A stretch of DNA of 64,000 bases from Streptomyces sp. NBC_00683 (GCF_036226745.1 NZ_CP109013.1:7502001-7566000), one strand, 5' to 3'. Shown: positions 35,530 through 44,377, counted from the first letter of the stretch. The notes: a model not told the origin generated them from the letters alone. A program made the numbers and translations.

Positions 35530-36030
35530 TCAAGACTTGTGGATCGTGTCGGATTGGCGTTGATCCAAATCTTGCAGTCGGCGGCTCGCTGCGTTCCGAA
35601 CGCGGCGGGTTCGTCCCCGTTCGGCGAGCAGGCTGAGGGCCTCATGTGAGGTGACGACGAGTACGACCGTGGCCGTGCGTTGGAACCAGTCGGATGCGGT
35701 GGTGAGCTCCTCTGCGGTCCATGGCTCATCCAGCGCGACTGCTCTGAGCAGGGTCCACTCGCGCAGCCGACGGGCGAGGAAGGGGCGGTCCCCGATTACG
35801 GTCGCGAAGGTGTGGGCCCAAGCGGTGAACGCCGGGTCGGTCAGCAGGTGGGCGACCCGACGCTCAAGGTGGCGGTTGACTGCGGCCTCCGCCATCGATA
35901 CGTGCGGATCGTGCAGGACGGTGGCCACCAGGGTGGCCTCGTCCGCCTCCGAGACATCTTCCAGATCCTGCAGGTAGCTGCGGTAGCGGAGGTGCTCGGG
36001 GGGCTCCTCGTCGAAGGGCTGGTCGGTCAC
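35530..36030 (-). CDS. Hypothetical protein, 166 aa
   Basis: All-helical soluble protein (SYLQDLEDVSEADEATLVAT, HLERRVAHLLTDPAFTAWAH, TATVVLVVTSHEALSLLAERG). GTG start with AAAGG 8 bases upstream, overlapping the stop of a short upstream frame (GTGA). No family recognised. It looks intact in contrast to its neighbours. Confidence 0.6.
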   Translation of the reverse strand: MTDQPFDEEPPEHLRYRSYLQDLEDVSEADEATLVATVLHDPHVSMAEAAVNRHLERRVAHLLTDPAFTAWAHTFATVIGDRPFLARRLREWTLLRAVALDEPWTAEELTTASDWFQRTATVVLVVTSHEALSLLAERGRTRRVRNAASRRLQDLDQRQSDTIHKS

Positions 36031-36275
36031 GCGGCGAGCCTTTCCGGTCGCTCCACGAGTTGGCCACGTTCAAAGCGGGCGCCGGCTCGGACCAGGGCGA
36101 CCAAGTGGGGTGCATGCGGCGGGCGGGAGGCCCTACTTACCGAGCGGGCGTACTCAAACCCGCTCGAACGGGTGGCCCGTGCGTGCTGCGCGGACGTGCC
36201 ACTCCTTGGGCAGGCTGGCCGGGGTAAGGCCGCACTCCACCCCTCCAGGTGGTGGCCTTGCCCCGGTTCTCTCAT
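36027..36275 (-). CDS. Possible short ORF upstream of the 166-aa gene
   Basis: The last 45 codons (SSGFEYARSVSRASRPPHAP, then ALVRAGARFERGQLVE) read as protein and stop 4 bp inside the next start codon, as in an operon. The 5' part is doubtful and no start codon with a ribosome site is seen, so this may be the tail of a truncated gene. Confidence 0.3.
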   Translation of the reverse strand: MREPGQGHHLEGWSAALPRPACPRSGTSAQHARATRSSGFEYARSVSRASRPPHAPHLVALVRAGARFERGQLVERPERLAA

Positions 36276-36416
36276 GTCCGGGGTCGACAGTAGCGACGAC
36301 GAAGATCAAGTGAGAGAGAAGTGGGAGATGACTTCCTCCAGGAGCTTCGAAAGCTCTCTCAGTATCTCCAAATATCTCTGGATAGAAGCTAGAGGAATCC
36401 GACTTTCAGGACCCCT

Positions 36417-36475
36417 CTCAGCCCGCGGACTCACCGGCGTGAGGACTCAGGACACCCGCGCCGATCAGGATGAAC
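36417..36475 (-). repeat. uppP 3' end copy (att-like, right copy, within intact gene)
   Basis: Second member of the 59-bp direct repeat pair, forming the last 19 codons and stop of uppP. Just outside, at 36276-36416, is an A/T-rich stretch with CTCTCTCAG, ATCTCCAAATATCTC and AGCTTCGAAAGCT repeats and no gene. Confidence 0.85.
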
Positions 36476-37290
36476 AGAAGGATGCCCAGCAGCACGCGGT
36501 AGATGACGAACGGCATGAAGCTCTTGGTCGTGATGAACTTCATGAACCATGCGATGACCGCATAGCCGACCGCGAACGCGATGATCGTCGCGAAGATCGT
36601 CGGCCCCCAGGAGACGTGCCCCTCGCCCGCGTCCTTCAGCTCGAACGCGCCCGAGGCCAGCACCGCAGGAATGGCGAGAAGGAAGGAGTAGCGGGCCGCC
36701 GCCTCACGGGTGTAGCCCATGAGCAGCCCACCGCTGATCGTGGCGCCCGAGCGGGAGACGCCCGGGATCAGGGCCATCGCCTGGCAGAAGCCGAAGATCA
36801 GGCCGTCCCTGACGCCCAGTTCCTTCAGCGACTTGCGTTCCTTGATCGCCCGGTGCTTGCCGCCGGTCTCGTCACGGGCCGCGAGGCGGTCCGCGATGCC
36901 GAGGACGATGCCCATGACGATCAGCGTCGTCGCGATCAGGCGGAGGTCACGGAAGGGACCCTCGATCTGGTCCTTGAAGGTCACGCCGAGCACGCCGATG
37001 GGAATCGAACCGATGATCACCAGCCAGCCCATCTGGGCGTCGTGGTCGCCGCGCATCGAGGAGTTGGTCAGTGACCGGAACCAGGCCGAGACGATCCGGG
37101 CGATGTCCTTGCGGAAGTAGATGAGGACCGCAGCCTCGGTACCGATCTGCGTGATGGCGGTGAACGCCGCACCCGGGTCGTGCCAGCCGGCGAACGCGGC
37201 GGTCAGCCGCAGGTGTGCGCTGGAGGAGATCGGCAGGAACTCGGTCAGTCCCTGAACGAGGCCCAGGACGAATGATTCGAACCAGCTCAT
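36418..37290 (-). CDS. uppP: Undecaprenyl-diphosphate phosphatase
   Basis: 290 residues, about eight membrane segments, with both family motifs: GLTEFLPISSSAHL (about 12-25) and PGVSRSGATISGG (about 176-188). It recycles the cell-wall lipid carrier at the membrane and can raise bacitracin tolerance. The ATG at 37290 begins MSWFESFVLGLVQG, the family start. The 3' end is the target of the repeat pair flanking the neighbouring island. Confidence 0.95.
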   Translation of the reverse strand: MSWFESFVLGLVQGLTEFLPISSSAHLRLTAAFAGWHDPGAAFTAITQIGTEAAVLIYFRKDIARIVSAWFRSLTNSSMRGDHDAQMGWLVIIGSIPIGVLGVTFKDQIEGPFRDLRLIATTLIVMGIVLGIADRLAARDETGGKHRAIKERKSLKELGVRDGLIFGFCQAMALIPGVSRSGATISGGLLMGYTREAAARYSFLLAIPAVLASGAFELKDAGEGHVSWGPTIFATIIAFAVGYAVIAWFMKFITTKSFMPFVIYRVLLGILLFILIGAGVLSPHAGESAG

Positions 37291-37485
37291 GGGGCTTTGG
37301 CCATCCCGGAGGTGATCATGCAACGTCCGACGGAGACTCAGGCCGTCGACAGCGTGCGGAAGCGGTCAAAAGGGAAAAAGAGGGCATGGTGTTGCGCCCC
37401 GGAGATCGTCTTTCGGTCGCGCGCAGCGTATCGCCTGTACGTGAACGGACTCCCGGCTGCCCCCGCCACTGCGCCCGGACACCGT

Positions 37486-38196
37486 TCAGGAACCGCCCAG
37501 CCGGTGACGCTTGCGCCAGGCGAGCAGGGCCGCACCCGCCCCCGACAGCACGATGAACCCCATAGCCGCCAGGAAGGCGGGTGAGGTCGGCGAGGCGGCC
37601 TCGCTGCCCGCGATGACGTACGCCGCGGTATTGGGGATCGAACCGAGCCCGGTGGCCAGCAGGAACGGCGGGTACCCCATCCGGGAGGTCGCCGCACAGT
37701 AGTTGGCGGCGGCGAACGGCACTCCGGGGAAGAGCCGCAGCGCCAGCATGGAGCGGAAGCCGTGCCGGCTCAGCAGTCCGTCCGCGGCCTTCATCCACCG
37801 TCCGCGCAGGAGCGTCCGGAGGGCGTCCTGCCCCAGTACCCGACCGAGCATGAAGGAGACACCCGCGCCGAGCACGGTACCCGCCAGAGCCGCCGCCAGG
37901 CCGGTCTGCGCACCGAAGAGCGCACCGGCGGCGAGGTTGAGAAGAGGACGCGGCACGAACGCCACGGTGCACACGCCGTACGCGACGCCGAACAGCATGG
38001 CCGCGGCCGAACCGGTCAGCTGGGGTGGCCAGCCGGAGGCGAGCAGCCGCTGTGGTTCGAAGAGCAGCATCGAGGTGGCGGCAGCCAGCAGCACCGCCAC
38101 GAGCAGGGAGAACCGGGACCAGGGTGAGAGCAGCACCCTCGTACAACGCACTGCGAGACCGCCGGCGGGCCGGGCGGCGGGGACGGGGTCGAACAT
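37486..38196 (-). CDS. TVP38/TMEM64 family membrane protein (VTT domain)
   Basis: 236 residues, about six membrane segments, with the VTT-domain marks FVPRPLLNLAAGALFGAQTG and GFRSMLALRLFPGVPFAAAN. Such proteins are thought to move or scramble lipids. ATG at 38196, unlinked functionally to neighbours except for shared envelope theme with uppP. Confidence 0.88.
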   Translation of the reverse strand: MFDPVPAARPAGGLAVRCTRVLLSPWSRFSLLVAVLLAAATSMLLFEPQRLLASGWPPQLTGSAAAMLFGVAYGVCTVAFVPRPLLNLAAGALFGAQTGLAAALAGTVLGAGVSFMLGRVLGQDALRTLLRGRWMKAADGLLSRHGFRSMLALRLFPGVPFAAANYCAATSRMGYPPFLLATGLGSIPNTAAYVIAGSEAASPTSPAFLAAMGFIVLSGAGAALLAWRKRHRLGGS

Positions 38197-38245
38197 TTGG
38201 GGAGACTAACCGAAACGGACGTGTGATCGCCGTAATGTGCAGCCC

Positions 38246-38962
38246 ATGAGGCCCGCAGCGCACGCCGCGCCCACCGTGCCGGACAGCGAGCTCGCCGACA
38301 CCGTGCTCGAGCGGCTCACGGCTGCCTACCCCCGGGCCGCCGACCCGGAACGAGCGGTGTCGGCAGCCGCGTACATGAAGAACATCGCCCCGTTCCTCGG
38401 CATCGCCACCCCGCGGCGGCGGGCGCTCTCACGGACCGTGCTGGCTGGTACGGGGCGGCCGGACGAGGCGGACTGCACGGCGATCGCCCTGCGCTGCTGG
38501 GAGTTGCCGGAGCGCGAGTACCAGTACTTCGCCGTCGACCACCTGCGCCGTCATGTGGCGCGCTGCTCCTCCGGGTTCCTCCCGGTCCTGCGCCATCTCG
38601 TGTCCACCAGGGCCTGGTGGGACACCGTCGACCTGCTCGCCGCCCATGTCGCCGGTCCGCTCGTGACCGCCGATCCGGTGCTCGCCAAGGCGATGGACCG
38701 GTGGATCGAGGACGACGACATCTGGATCGCCCGCACCGCCCTGCTGCACCAACTGCGGTACAAGGACCTGACCGACACGGGGCGGCTGTTCGGCTACTGC
38801 CTGGTGCGGGCCGACCACCCGGACTTCTTCATCCGCAAGGCGATCGGCTGGTGCCTGCGCGAGTACGCGAAGACCGACCCGGATGCCGTGCGCGACTTCG
38901 TCGAGGGGGCCCGCGACAGGCTGTCACCGCTGTCCGTCCGCGAGGCGCTCAAGAACATGTGA
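38246..38962 (+). CDS. DNA alkylation repair protein (AlkD family)
   Basis: 238 residues of HEAT-like helices with the AlkD signature (YMKNIAPFLGIATPRRRAL, WELPEREYQYFAVDHL, TRAWWDTVDLLAAHV with the catalytic-type Asp, FFIRKAIGWCLREYAKTDP). It would remove bulky or cationic alkylated bases. The ATG is leaderless: TAATGT ends 7 nt upstream. Confidence 0.92.
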   Translation: MRPAAHAAPTVPDSELADTVLERLTAAYPRAADPERAVSAAAYMKNIAPFLGIATPRRRALSRTVLAGTGRPDEADCTAIALRCWELPEREYQYFAVDHLRRHVARCSSGFLPVLRHLVSTRAWWDTVDLLAAHVAGPLVTADPVLAKAMDRWIEDDDIWIARTALLHQLRYKDLTDTGRLFGYCLVRADHPDFFIRKAIGWCLREYAKTDPDAVRDFVEGARDRLSPLSVREALKNM

Positions 38963-39060
38963 GGACCACCGCCGGCTGAACTCCCGCGTGCGGCAGGCCC
39001 GTCCGGTGTCCGCCCGAAAACCATTCGACGCCGCCGCACCGCTCCGCCATGATCAGGGGC

Positions 39061-39204
39061 ATGTTCCGGTACGCCTTCCTCGCAGCGCAGTCCGCAGTCG
39101 CGGACACGCCGAAGGCTGCCGTGGACACCGCGGTCGCAACCGCAGCAGCAGTCGAAGCAGCGTTCCTCGCTGCAGCAGCGCCCATCGGCGGCGCCCGAAG
39201 CTGA
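39061..39204 (+). CDS. Alanine-rich leader peptide upstream of tuf3
   Basis: 47 codons (or 51 from an ATG at 39049), MFRYAFLAAQSAVADTPKAA ... FLAAAAPIGGARS, with 19 alanines. TTCGAC-18 bp-CATGAT precedes it and CATGAT ends 7 nt before ATG 39061, so it could be leaderless. The stop codon is directly followed by the first arm of a hairpin. Read as a regulatory leader; a chance ORF is not excluded. Confidence 0.45.
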   Translation: MFRYAFLAAQSAVADTPKAAVDTAVATAAAVEAAFLAAAAPIGGARS

Positions 39205-39271
39205 CCCTCCCCCGACAGTCCGGCGGACCCCGTAAGGGGAGGGTCGGCGGGGCCCTGGGGTCTTCTTTTCT
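39205..39271 (+). promoter_or_regulatory. Terminator/attenuator-like fold in the tuf3 leader
   Basis: CCCTCCCC (39205-39212) pairs with GGGGAGGG (39236-39243). GACCCC (inside that loop) pairs instead with GGGGTC at 39257-39262, which is followed by a T-rich run TCTTCTTTTCTC, rare in this genome. The two pairings exclude each other. tuf3 starts 27 bp downstream. Confidence 0.5.
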
Positions 39272-39297
39272 CAGCTTCGAATTCCAAGGAATGAGCC

Positions 39298-40467
39298 ATG
39301 CCCAAGACGGCATACGTGCGCACCAAGCCGCACCTGAACATCGGCACCATGGGCCACGTCGACCACGGCAAGACCACCCTGACCGCCGCCATCACCAAGG
39401 TGCTGAGCGACCGCGGGACCGGCACCTTCGTGCCGTTCGACCGGATCGACCGGGCGCCCGAGGAGGCGCAGCGCGGCATCACCATCAACATCTCGCACGT
39501 CGAGTACGAGACCGACACCCGGCACTACGCGCACGTCGACATGCCCGGCCACGCCGACTACATCAAGAACATGGTCACCGGAGCGGCGCAGCTCGACGGG
39601 GCGATCCTCGTCGTCTCCGCGCTCGACGGGATCATGCCGCAGACCGCGGAGCACGTCCTGCTGGCCCGTCAGGTCGGCGTCGACCACATCGTCGTCGCCC
39701 TCAACAAGGCCGACGCGGGTGACCCCGAGCTGACCGACCTGGTCGAGCTGGAGGTCCGTGAGCTGCTCTCCGCGCACGGCTACGGCGGCGACACGGTGCC
39801 CGTCGTGCGGGTGTCGGGCCTCAAGGCCCTGGAGGGGGACCCGCGGTGGACGGCGTCCATCGAGGGGCTGCTCGACGCGATCGACACGTACGTGCCGATG
39901 CCGGTGCGCTACATCGACGCGCCGTTCCTGCTGTCCGTGGAGAACGTGCTCACCATCACGGGCCGCGGCACCGTCGTCACCGGCGCCGTGGAGCGCGGCA
40001 CGGTGCGCGTGGGGGACCGGGTGTCGGTGCTCGGTGCGGACATCGAGACGGTCGTGACCGGCCTGGAGACCTTCGGCAAGCCGATGGAGTCCGCGGAGGC
40101 CGGAGACAACGTCGCGTTGCTGCTGCGCGGAGTGGAGCGCGACCGCGTCCGGCGCGGCCATGTGGTCGCGGCCCCCGGGAGCGTCAGTCCGAGCCGGCGC
40201 TTCACCGCGCAGGTGTACGTCCTGTCGGCCCGGGAAGGAGGCCGCACCACCGCGGTCACCACCGGCTACCGGCCGCAGTTCTACATCCGTACGGCGGACG
40301 TGGTCGGCGACGTCGACCTCGGCGAAACGGCCGTGGCACGGCCCGGCGACACGGTCACCATGACCATCGAGCTCGGCCGTGACATCCCGCTGGAGTCCGG
40401 TCTCGGCTTCGCGATCCGCGAGGGCGGCAGGACCGTCGGCGCCGGTACGGTCACCGGCCTGCTCTGA
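39298..40467 (+). CDS. tuf3: Elongation factor Tu-3
   Basis: 389 residues. GTPase motifs GHVDHGKT (19-26), [24 protein letters not shown], then domains 2 and 3 ending in a TGLL tail. It diverges from the main EF-Tu (DCPGH to DMPGH, NKCD to NKAD, shortened acidic insert) and matches the minor EF-Tu3 known from Streptomyces, described as induced under starvation. AAGGA precedes the ATG. The long leader with terminator-like fold fits special control. Confidence 0.95.
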   Translation: MPKTAYVRTKPHLNIGTMGHVDHGKTTLTAAITKVLSDRGTGTFVPFDRIDRAPEEAQRGITINISHVEYETDTRHYAHVDMPGHADYIKNMVTGAAQLDGAILVVSALDGIMPQTAEHVLLARQVGVDHIVVALNKADAGDPELTDLVELEVRELLSAHGYGGDTVPVVRVSGLKALEGDPRWTASIEGLLDAIDTYVPMPVRYIDAPFLLSVENVLTITGRGTVVTGAVERGTVRVGDRVSVLGADIETVVTGLETFGKPMESAEAGDNVALLLRGVERDRVRRGHVVAAPGSVSPSRRFTAQVYVLSAREGGRTTAVTTGYRPQFYIRTADVVGDVDLGETAVARPGDTVTMTIELGRDIPLESGLGFAIREGGRTVGAGTVTGLL

Positions 40468-40473
40468 GGCCGG

Positions 40474-40510
40474 GGAACCCGCCTCCCGCATTCCACGGGG
40501 GGCGGGTTCC
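40474..40510 (+). terminator. Terminator of tuf3
   Basis: 10-bp perfect stem GGAACCCGCC/GGCGGGTTCC with a 17-nt loop, 6 bp after the stop. Confidence 0.8.
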
Positions 40511-40569
40511 GCATGTCCGGCACCCCTGGGAAGGTCCGGCACGCCCGGGAATCAGGGAACAATGGAGGC

Positions 40570-41415
40570 GTGAACGAGCCGATACCCGTCATCCGCGCCG
40601 CCGACTTCGGCACCGCCCGGCTGCTGCCCGATGTGGACCGGGACCGGGCGTGGCTGCTCACGGTCGACGGCGCCCCGCAGTCGTACGTCGACCTCGACGA
40701 TCCGCAGTACCTCGAATTCGAGTACGTGCAGCGGCTCGCCCATGTCGTGGACCTCGCGGGCGAGCCCGGCGCGCCGCTGGACACCGTGCACCTCGGCGGC
40801 GGCGCGCTCACGCTGCCCCGCTACGTCGCGGCGACCCGCCCCGGCTCCCGGCAGGACGTGGCCGAGGCCGACCGGGGACTGATCGAGCTGGTCCGTGAGC
40901 ATCTGCCGCTGCCCGAAGCGGCCGGGATCACCGTGCACGGCACCGACGCCCGGGGCTGGCTGGAACAGGCACCGGAGAATTCCGCGGACCTGCTGATCGC
41001 CGACGTCTTCGGCGGCGCACGGGTACCGGCGCACCTCACGTCCGTCGAGTACGCACGGGCTGCCGGGCGGGTCCTGCGGTCGGGAGGGATCTACGCGGCC
41101 AACCTGGCGGACAGCGCGCCCTTCGGCTTCCTGCGCCCGCAGCTCGCCAACTTCGCCGAGGTCTTCGACGAGCTCGCGCTGATCGCGGAGCCGGCCGTAC
41201 TGCGCGGCCGGCGCTTCGGCAACGTCGTGCTCGTCGCCTCGCGGAGCCCTCTCTCCATCGCACCGCTGACGAGGCTGTGCGCCGCGGACGCGTTCCCCGC
41301 CCGGGTCGCGTACGGGACGGCGCTCACCCGGCTCGCAGGCGGCGCCGAGCCCGTACGGGACGCCGACGCGGTCGCCTCACCCGAGCCCCCCGACGGAGCC
41401 TTCAGCATCGGCTGA
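40570..41415 (+). CDS. Spermidine synthase-like methyltransferase-fold protein
   Basis: 281 residues with the spermidine-synthase fold: EYVQRLAHVVD, nucleotide loop VHLGGGALTLPRYVAATRPG, acidic strand end QDVAEADRGL, ADLLIADVFGG. Putrescine-site residues are not obvious, so it may be a relative rather than a polyamine enzyme. The GTG at 40570 follows AACAAT by 6 nt and a GGAGG by only 1, so it is probably leaderless; an ATG at 40513 is the alternative. Its 3' end overlaps the convergent MFS gene by 39 bp. Confidence 0.82.
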   Translation: MNEPIPVIRAADFGTARLLPDVDRDRAWLLTVDGAPQSYVDLDDPQYLEFEYVQRLAHVVDLAGEPGAPLDTVHLGGGALTLPRYVAATRPGSRQDVAEADRGLIELVREHLPLPEAAGITVHGTDARGWLEQAPENSADLLIADVFGGARVPAHLTSVEYARAAGRVLRSGGIYAANLADSAPFGFLRPQLANFAEVFDELALIAEPAVLRGRRFGNVVLVASRSPLSIAPLTRLCAADAFPARVAYGTALTRLAGGAEPVRDADAVASPEPPDGAFSIG

Positions 41416-42705
41416 CACCCGGCGCTCCTGCGCGGGCGGCACGTGCGTCGCGCTGCCTGCAGCCTTCACCGTGCCGCGCCGGGTCAGGTTCCGTACGTCC
41501 GGGACGAGCAGCACCCCCGCCGTCACCACCACGATCAGCGCGGCGCAGCCCCACAGGGCCGCGCTGCGGCCCACCAGCGTCTCCACCGGACCGGCCGCCG
41601 CCGTGGCCACCGGCACCATCGCGACAGAGCCGAACCAGTCGTACGCCGAGACCCGGGACAGCTTCTCCTCCGGGATCTCCTGATGGAGCGCCGTCATCCA
41701 GGAGACGCCGAACACCTCGATGGCGACCCCGGTCACGAACATCACCCCGCAGAGACCGGCCACCGGCAGCGGCACGGCGAGGCCTGCCGAGGGGAGCGCC
41801 AGCGGGAACACACAGAGCGTCCCGGCGAGCAGCAGCCGTCTGGGCTTCCAGCGCATCATCAGCAGCGCCCCGCCCAGCGTGCCGACACCGAACGCGGCGA
41901 GCGCGAACCCCCATGGGCGCGCCCCACCGAGCTCGTCCCGGGCCACCAGGGGTCCGTACACCGCCTCGGCGGCGCCGACCACGGCCACGACCACGGAGAA
42001 CTGCAGCACGATGGCCCAGAGCCAGGGGCGGCTCGCGACCTCCCGCCAGCCGTCGCGCAGATCGGCGAGCAGCCCGCTGCCCGGAGCGCGCTTCGGAATG
42101 TGGCTCACGTCGAGGAAGGCCCGCAGCGCACCTGCGACCGCGAACGCCGCCGCGTCGGCCGCCAGCACCCAGCCGGGATCCATGGCGGCGATCATGGCGC
42201 CGCCGAGCGCCGCGCCGCCGATGGCCGCACCGTGCATGGACATCCGGAAGAGGGCGAAGGCGCGGCTCGCCTGTTCGCCGCTGACGCTGGACATCAGCAT
42301 GCCTTCGGCGGCGGGACTGAAGAACGCCTGCCCGGTACCGCACAGCGCGGTCAGGAGCATCATGTGCCACAGCTGGGCCTCGCCGGTCAGGACCAGCCAG
42401 GCGAACAACGCCTGGGAGACGCAGTTGAGCGCGTTCGCCGCGACCATCACCCGGTGGCGCGGGAGCCGGTCGGCGATCGCGCCGCCGATCAGCAGGAAGA
42501 GCACCAGCGGCGCGGTACGCGCGGCGGCGACCAGGCCCACGTCGCCGCCGTCGCCGCCGGACTCCAGAACCGCGAACGCCGCCGCGATCAGCGCGCCGTG
42601 GGTACCCAGGCTCGTGATGATCGCGGCGGCTGTCAGCAGACCGAAGTTGCGGCCGGTCCGCAGGGAGCGGAGCGAGGGGGGCGGAGATGCGGCGGCGGAA
42701 GTCAC
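41377..42705 (-). CDS. MFS transporter (enterobactin-exporter-like, DHA3 type)
   Basis: 442 residues from the GTG at 42705 (a TTG at 42741 is possible), with about 11-12 membrane segments. Motif-A-like GGAIADRLPRHRVMV joins TM2 and TM3. Similar proteins export macrolides, siderophores or drugs; substrate unknown. Confidence 0.88.
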   Translation of the reverse strand: MTSAAASPPPSLRSLRTGRNFGLLTAAAIITSLGTHGALIAAAFAVLESGGDGGDVGLVAAARTAPLVLFLLIGGAIADRLPRHRVMVAANALNCVSQALFAWLVLTGEAQLWHMMLLTALCGTGQAFFSPAAEGMLMSSVSGEQASRAFALFRMSMHGAAIGGAALGGAMIAAMDPGWVLAADAAAFAVAGALRAFLDVSHIPKRAPGSGLLADLRDGWREVASRPWLWAIVLQFSVVVAVVGAAEAVYGPLVARDELGGARPWGFALAAFGVGTLGGALLMMRWKPRRLLLAGTLCVFPLALPSAGLAVPLPVAGLCGVMFVTGVAIEVFGVSWMTALHQEIPEEKLSRVSAYDWFGSVAMVPVATAAAGPVETLVGRSAALWGCAALIVVVTAGVLLVPDVRNLTRRGTVKAAGSATHVPPAQERRVSADAEGSVGGLG

Positions 42706-42771
42706 CAGGGGACTATCCCCGCCGCGGCCCCTCGCTGCCAAATGGGCCGGCCGTTCCGAGGGCGCGGAGGG

Positions 42772-43812
42772 TCAGGACGTGCTCTCCGCGAGCCGGACGG
42801 TGCTGAGGATCTTCTGGATGGTGGCGTCCGGGAGTTCATCGTCCACGCCCGCGTTGGCGTAGAGGATCCAGGACGAGTACTCGGCCTTGGCGTTCTTGAA
42901 GGTGAACGCGATCGACTTGCCGTCGGTGTCGCACTTGTCCTTGTTGGCCAGCCCTGTCGCGGTGGCGGTCACCACGCTGCCGGAGAGGCCGGACTTGGTC
43001 GTGTACGGCTTGGGCTTGCCGATCTTGACCTTCTCCTTCGGGTCCTCCTGGGCATAGGCGGCCCACACCCAGTTGGCGGCCTCGTTCGTGGCGGCCTCGT
43101 CGGTGCTCTTGGCGCCCTGGCCGCCCTTGGTGCCGACGCCGGCCAGACCGGTGTCCTCCTTGGTGCCGTCCTTGTCGGCGTCGTCGATGCACCACTTGCT
43201 CTTGTAGTAGGCCGGCGCGGAGAAGCCGACGGCGGGCGGGCCCTCGGGCTTCTTGACGTCCTCGAAGCCGGAGAACACACCGGCGCCCGAGACCTCCCAG
43301 TCGCCGGGCACGTCGAACTGCGTGCCCCACTTGGGGTTCGTGACGACCTTCCAGCCGGGGATCGTCGGCGCGGCGTCCTCGCCGCCCCGCGGGTTGGCCG
43401 TGGGGGAGGAGGCGGTGTCGGAGGGCTTGGCGGTCGGCGACGACTTCTTGTCGTCGGCAACGGTCTTGCCCTTGTCGTCGTCCTTGCCCATGACGACGAC
43501 GCCGGTGACGACAGCCGCCACGACGACCGCGGTGGCGGCGACGATCGCGACGATCGTCGTCTTCTTCTTGTCGTCCTGCGGACCTCCGGGCGGCCCCGGC
43601 ACCGCGTACTGCGGCATCGTCGGCTGCTGGTACGGGTTCGGCTGCGGGTAGCCCGGCTGCTGCCCGGGCTGGCCCTGCTGCGGATAACCCTGCTGCTGGT
43701 ATCCCGGCTGCTGATAGGGATTCGGCTGCTGGTACCCCGGCTGCTGGTACGGGTTCTGATTCTGGTCCTGCGGGTTTTGCTCGCCCCCGGGCGGCTGCTG
43801 TCCTGGCCACAT
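42772..43812 (-). CDS. Membrane-anchored protein with Pro/Gln/Tyr-rich N-terminus
   Basis: 346 residues. Residues 1-75 are repeats of the type YQQPGYQQPN; a single membrane helix (about 87-108, TIVAIVAATAVVVAAVVTGV) follows; then a Ser/Thr/Pro linker and an extracytoplasmic domain (about 150-340: WKVVTNPKWGTQFDVPGDWE, two cysteines). This layout is common in Streptomyces surface proteins of unknown function. The N-terminal repeats may self-associate. Confidence 0.85.
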   Translation of the reverse strand: MWPGQQPPGGEQNPQDQNQNPYQQPGYQQPNPYQQPGYQQQGYPQQGQPGQQPGYPQPNPYQQPTMPQYAVPGPPGGPQDDKKKTTIVAIVAATAVVVAAVVTGVVVMGKDDDKGKTVADDKKSSPTAKPSDTASSPTANPRGGEDAAPTIPGWKVVTNPKWGTQFDVPGDWEVSGAGVFSGFEDVKKPEGPPAVGFSAPAYYKSKWCIDDADKDGTKEDTGLAGVGTKGGQGAKSTDEAATNEAANWVWAAYAQEDPKEKVKIGKPKPYTTKSGLSGSVVTATATGLANKDKCDTDGKSIAFTFKNAKAEYSSWILYANAGVDDELPDATIQKILSTVRLAESTS

Positions 43813-43881
43813 GGCCAGTAACCATAGAGGGGTGCGGCGCCCACTGCTACGGCCGCCCCTGTGAGGAGATGGTCAAAGCCG

Positions 43882-43895
43882 TATACTCGCGAGTA
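43882..43895 (+). promoter_or_regulatory. -10 box overlapped by a perfect palindrome
   Basis: TATACT (43882-43887) is overlapped by TACTCGCGAGTA (43884-43895), a perfect 12-bp dyad 11 bp before the start of the hotdog gene. It should be a repressor operator; TetR-type acyl-CoA regulators use similar dyads. Confidence 0.6.
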
Positions 43896-43906
43896 ACATC
43901 CCGTTC

Positions 43907-44359
43907 ATGAGCACTGAAGAGATGACAGTCGGCGAGATGCTGTCCGCGACCGTTCCGATGGTCAGGACCCTCAACCTGCAGTACCTCGAAACGAGCCCGG
44001 AGCGGGCTGTCCTCTCGCTGCCGGACCAGGCCGAGTACCACAACCACCTCGGCGGACCGCACGCCGGAGCGATGTTCACCCTGGCCGAGTCCGCGAGCGG
44101 CGCGATCGTCGTGGCCGCTTTCGGCGACCAGATGGCACGGGCCGTGCCGCTCCCCGTCACCTCGGAGATGTCCTTCAAGAAGGTGGCCATGGGAGCCGTC
44201 ACGGCGACCGCGACGCTCGGGCGCCCGGTGGCGGACGTCATCGCCGAACTCGACGAGGGCAAGCGGCCGGAATTCCCCATCACCGTTGAGATACGTCGAG
44301 CCGACGGCGCCGTGACGGGCGAGATGACCGTGGTCTGGACCCTGCGTCCGAACCGCTGA
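43907..44359 (+). CDS. Hotdog-fold thioesterase-like protein (DUF4442/PaaI-like)
   Basis: 150 residues with the hotdog helix region YHNHLGGPHAGAMFTLAESA (catalytic-type His/Gly/Pro segment) and the strand pattern of small thioesterases. Possible acyl-CoA hydrolase. Starts at ATG 43907 behind the palindromic operator. Confidence 0.85.
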   Translation: MSTEEMTVGEMLSATVPMVRTLNLQYLETSPERAVLSLPDQAEYHNHLGGPHAGAMFTLAESASGAIVVAAFGDQMARAVPLPVTSEMSFKKVAMGAVTATATLGRPVADVIAELDEGKRPEFPITVEIRRADGAVTGEMTVVWTLRPNR

Positions 44360-44377
44360 CCCGCACCCATCCGCACC

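Larger units (their letters stand above)
31242..36475. mobile_element. 5.2-kb island between direct repeats of the uppP 3' end
   Basis: The 59-bp direct repeats at both ends, one of them completing the intact uppP gene, are what site-specific integration into a gene 3' end leaves. The inside has mixed and lower GC (notably 32.2-32.8 kb and 36.3-36.4 kb), genes of unknown function, a broken IS5-type element and gene remnants. No integrase, excisionase or replication gene can be seen, so it is at best a decayed or non-autonomous element. Confidence 0.6.
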
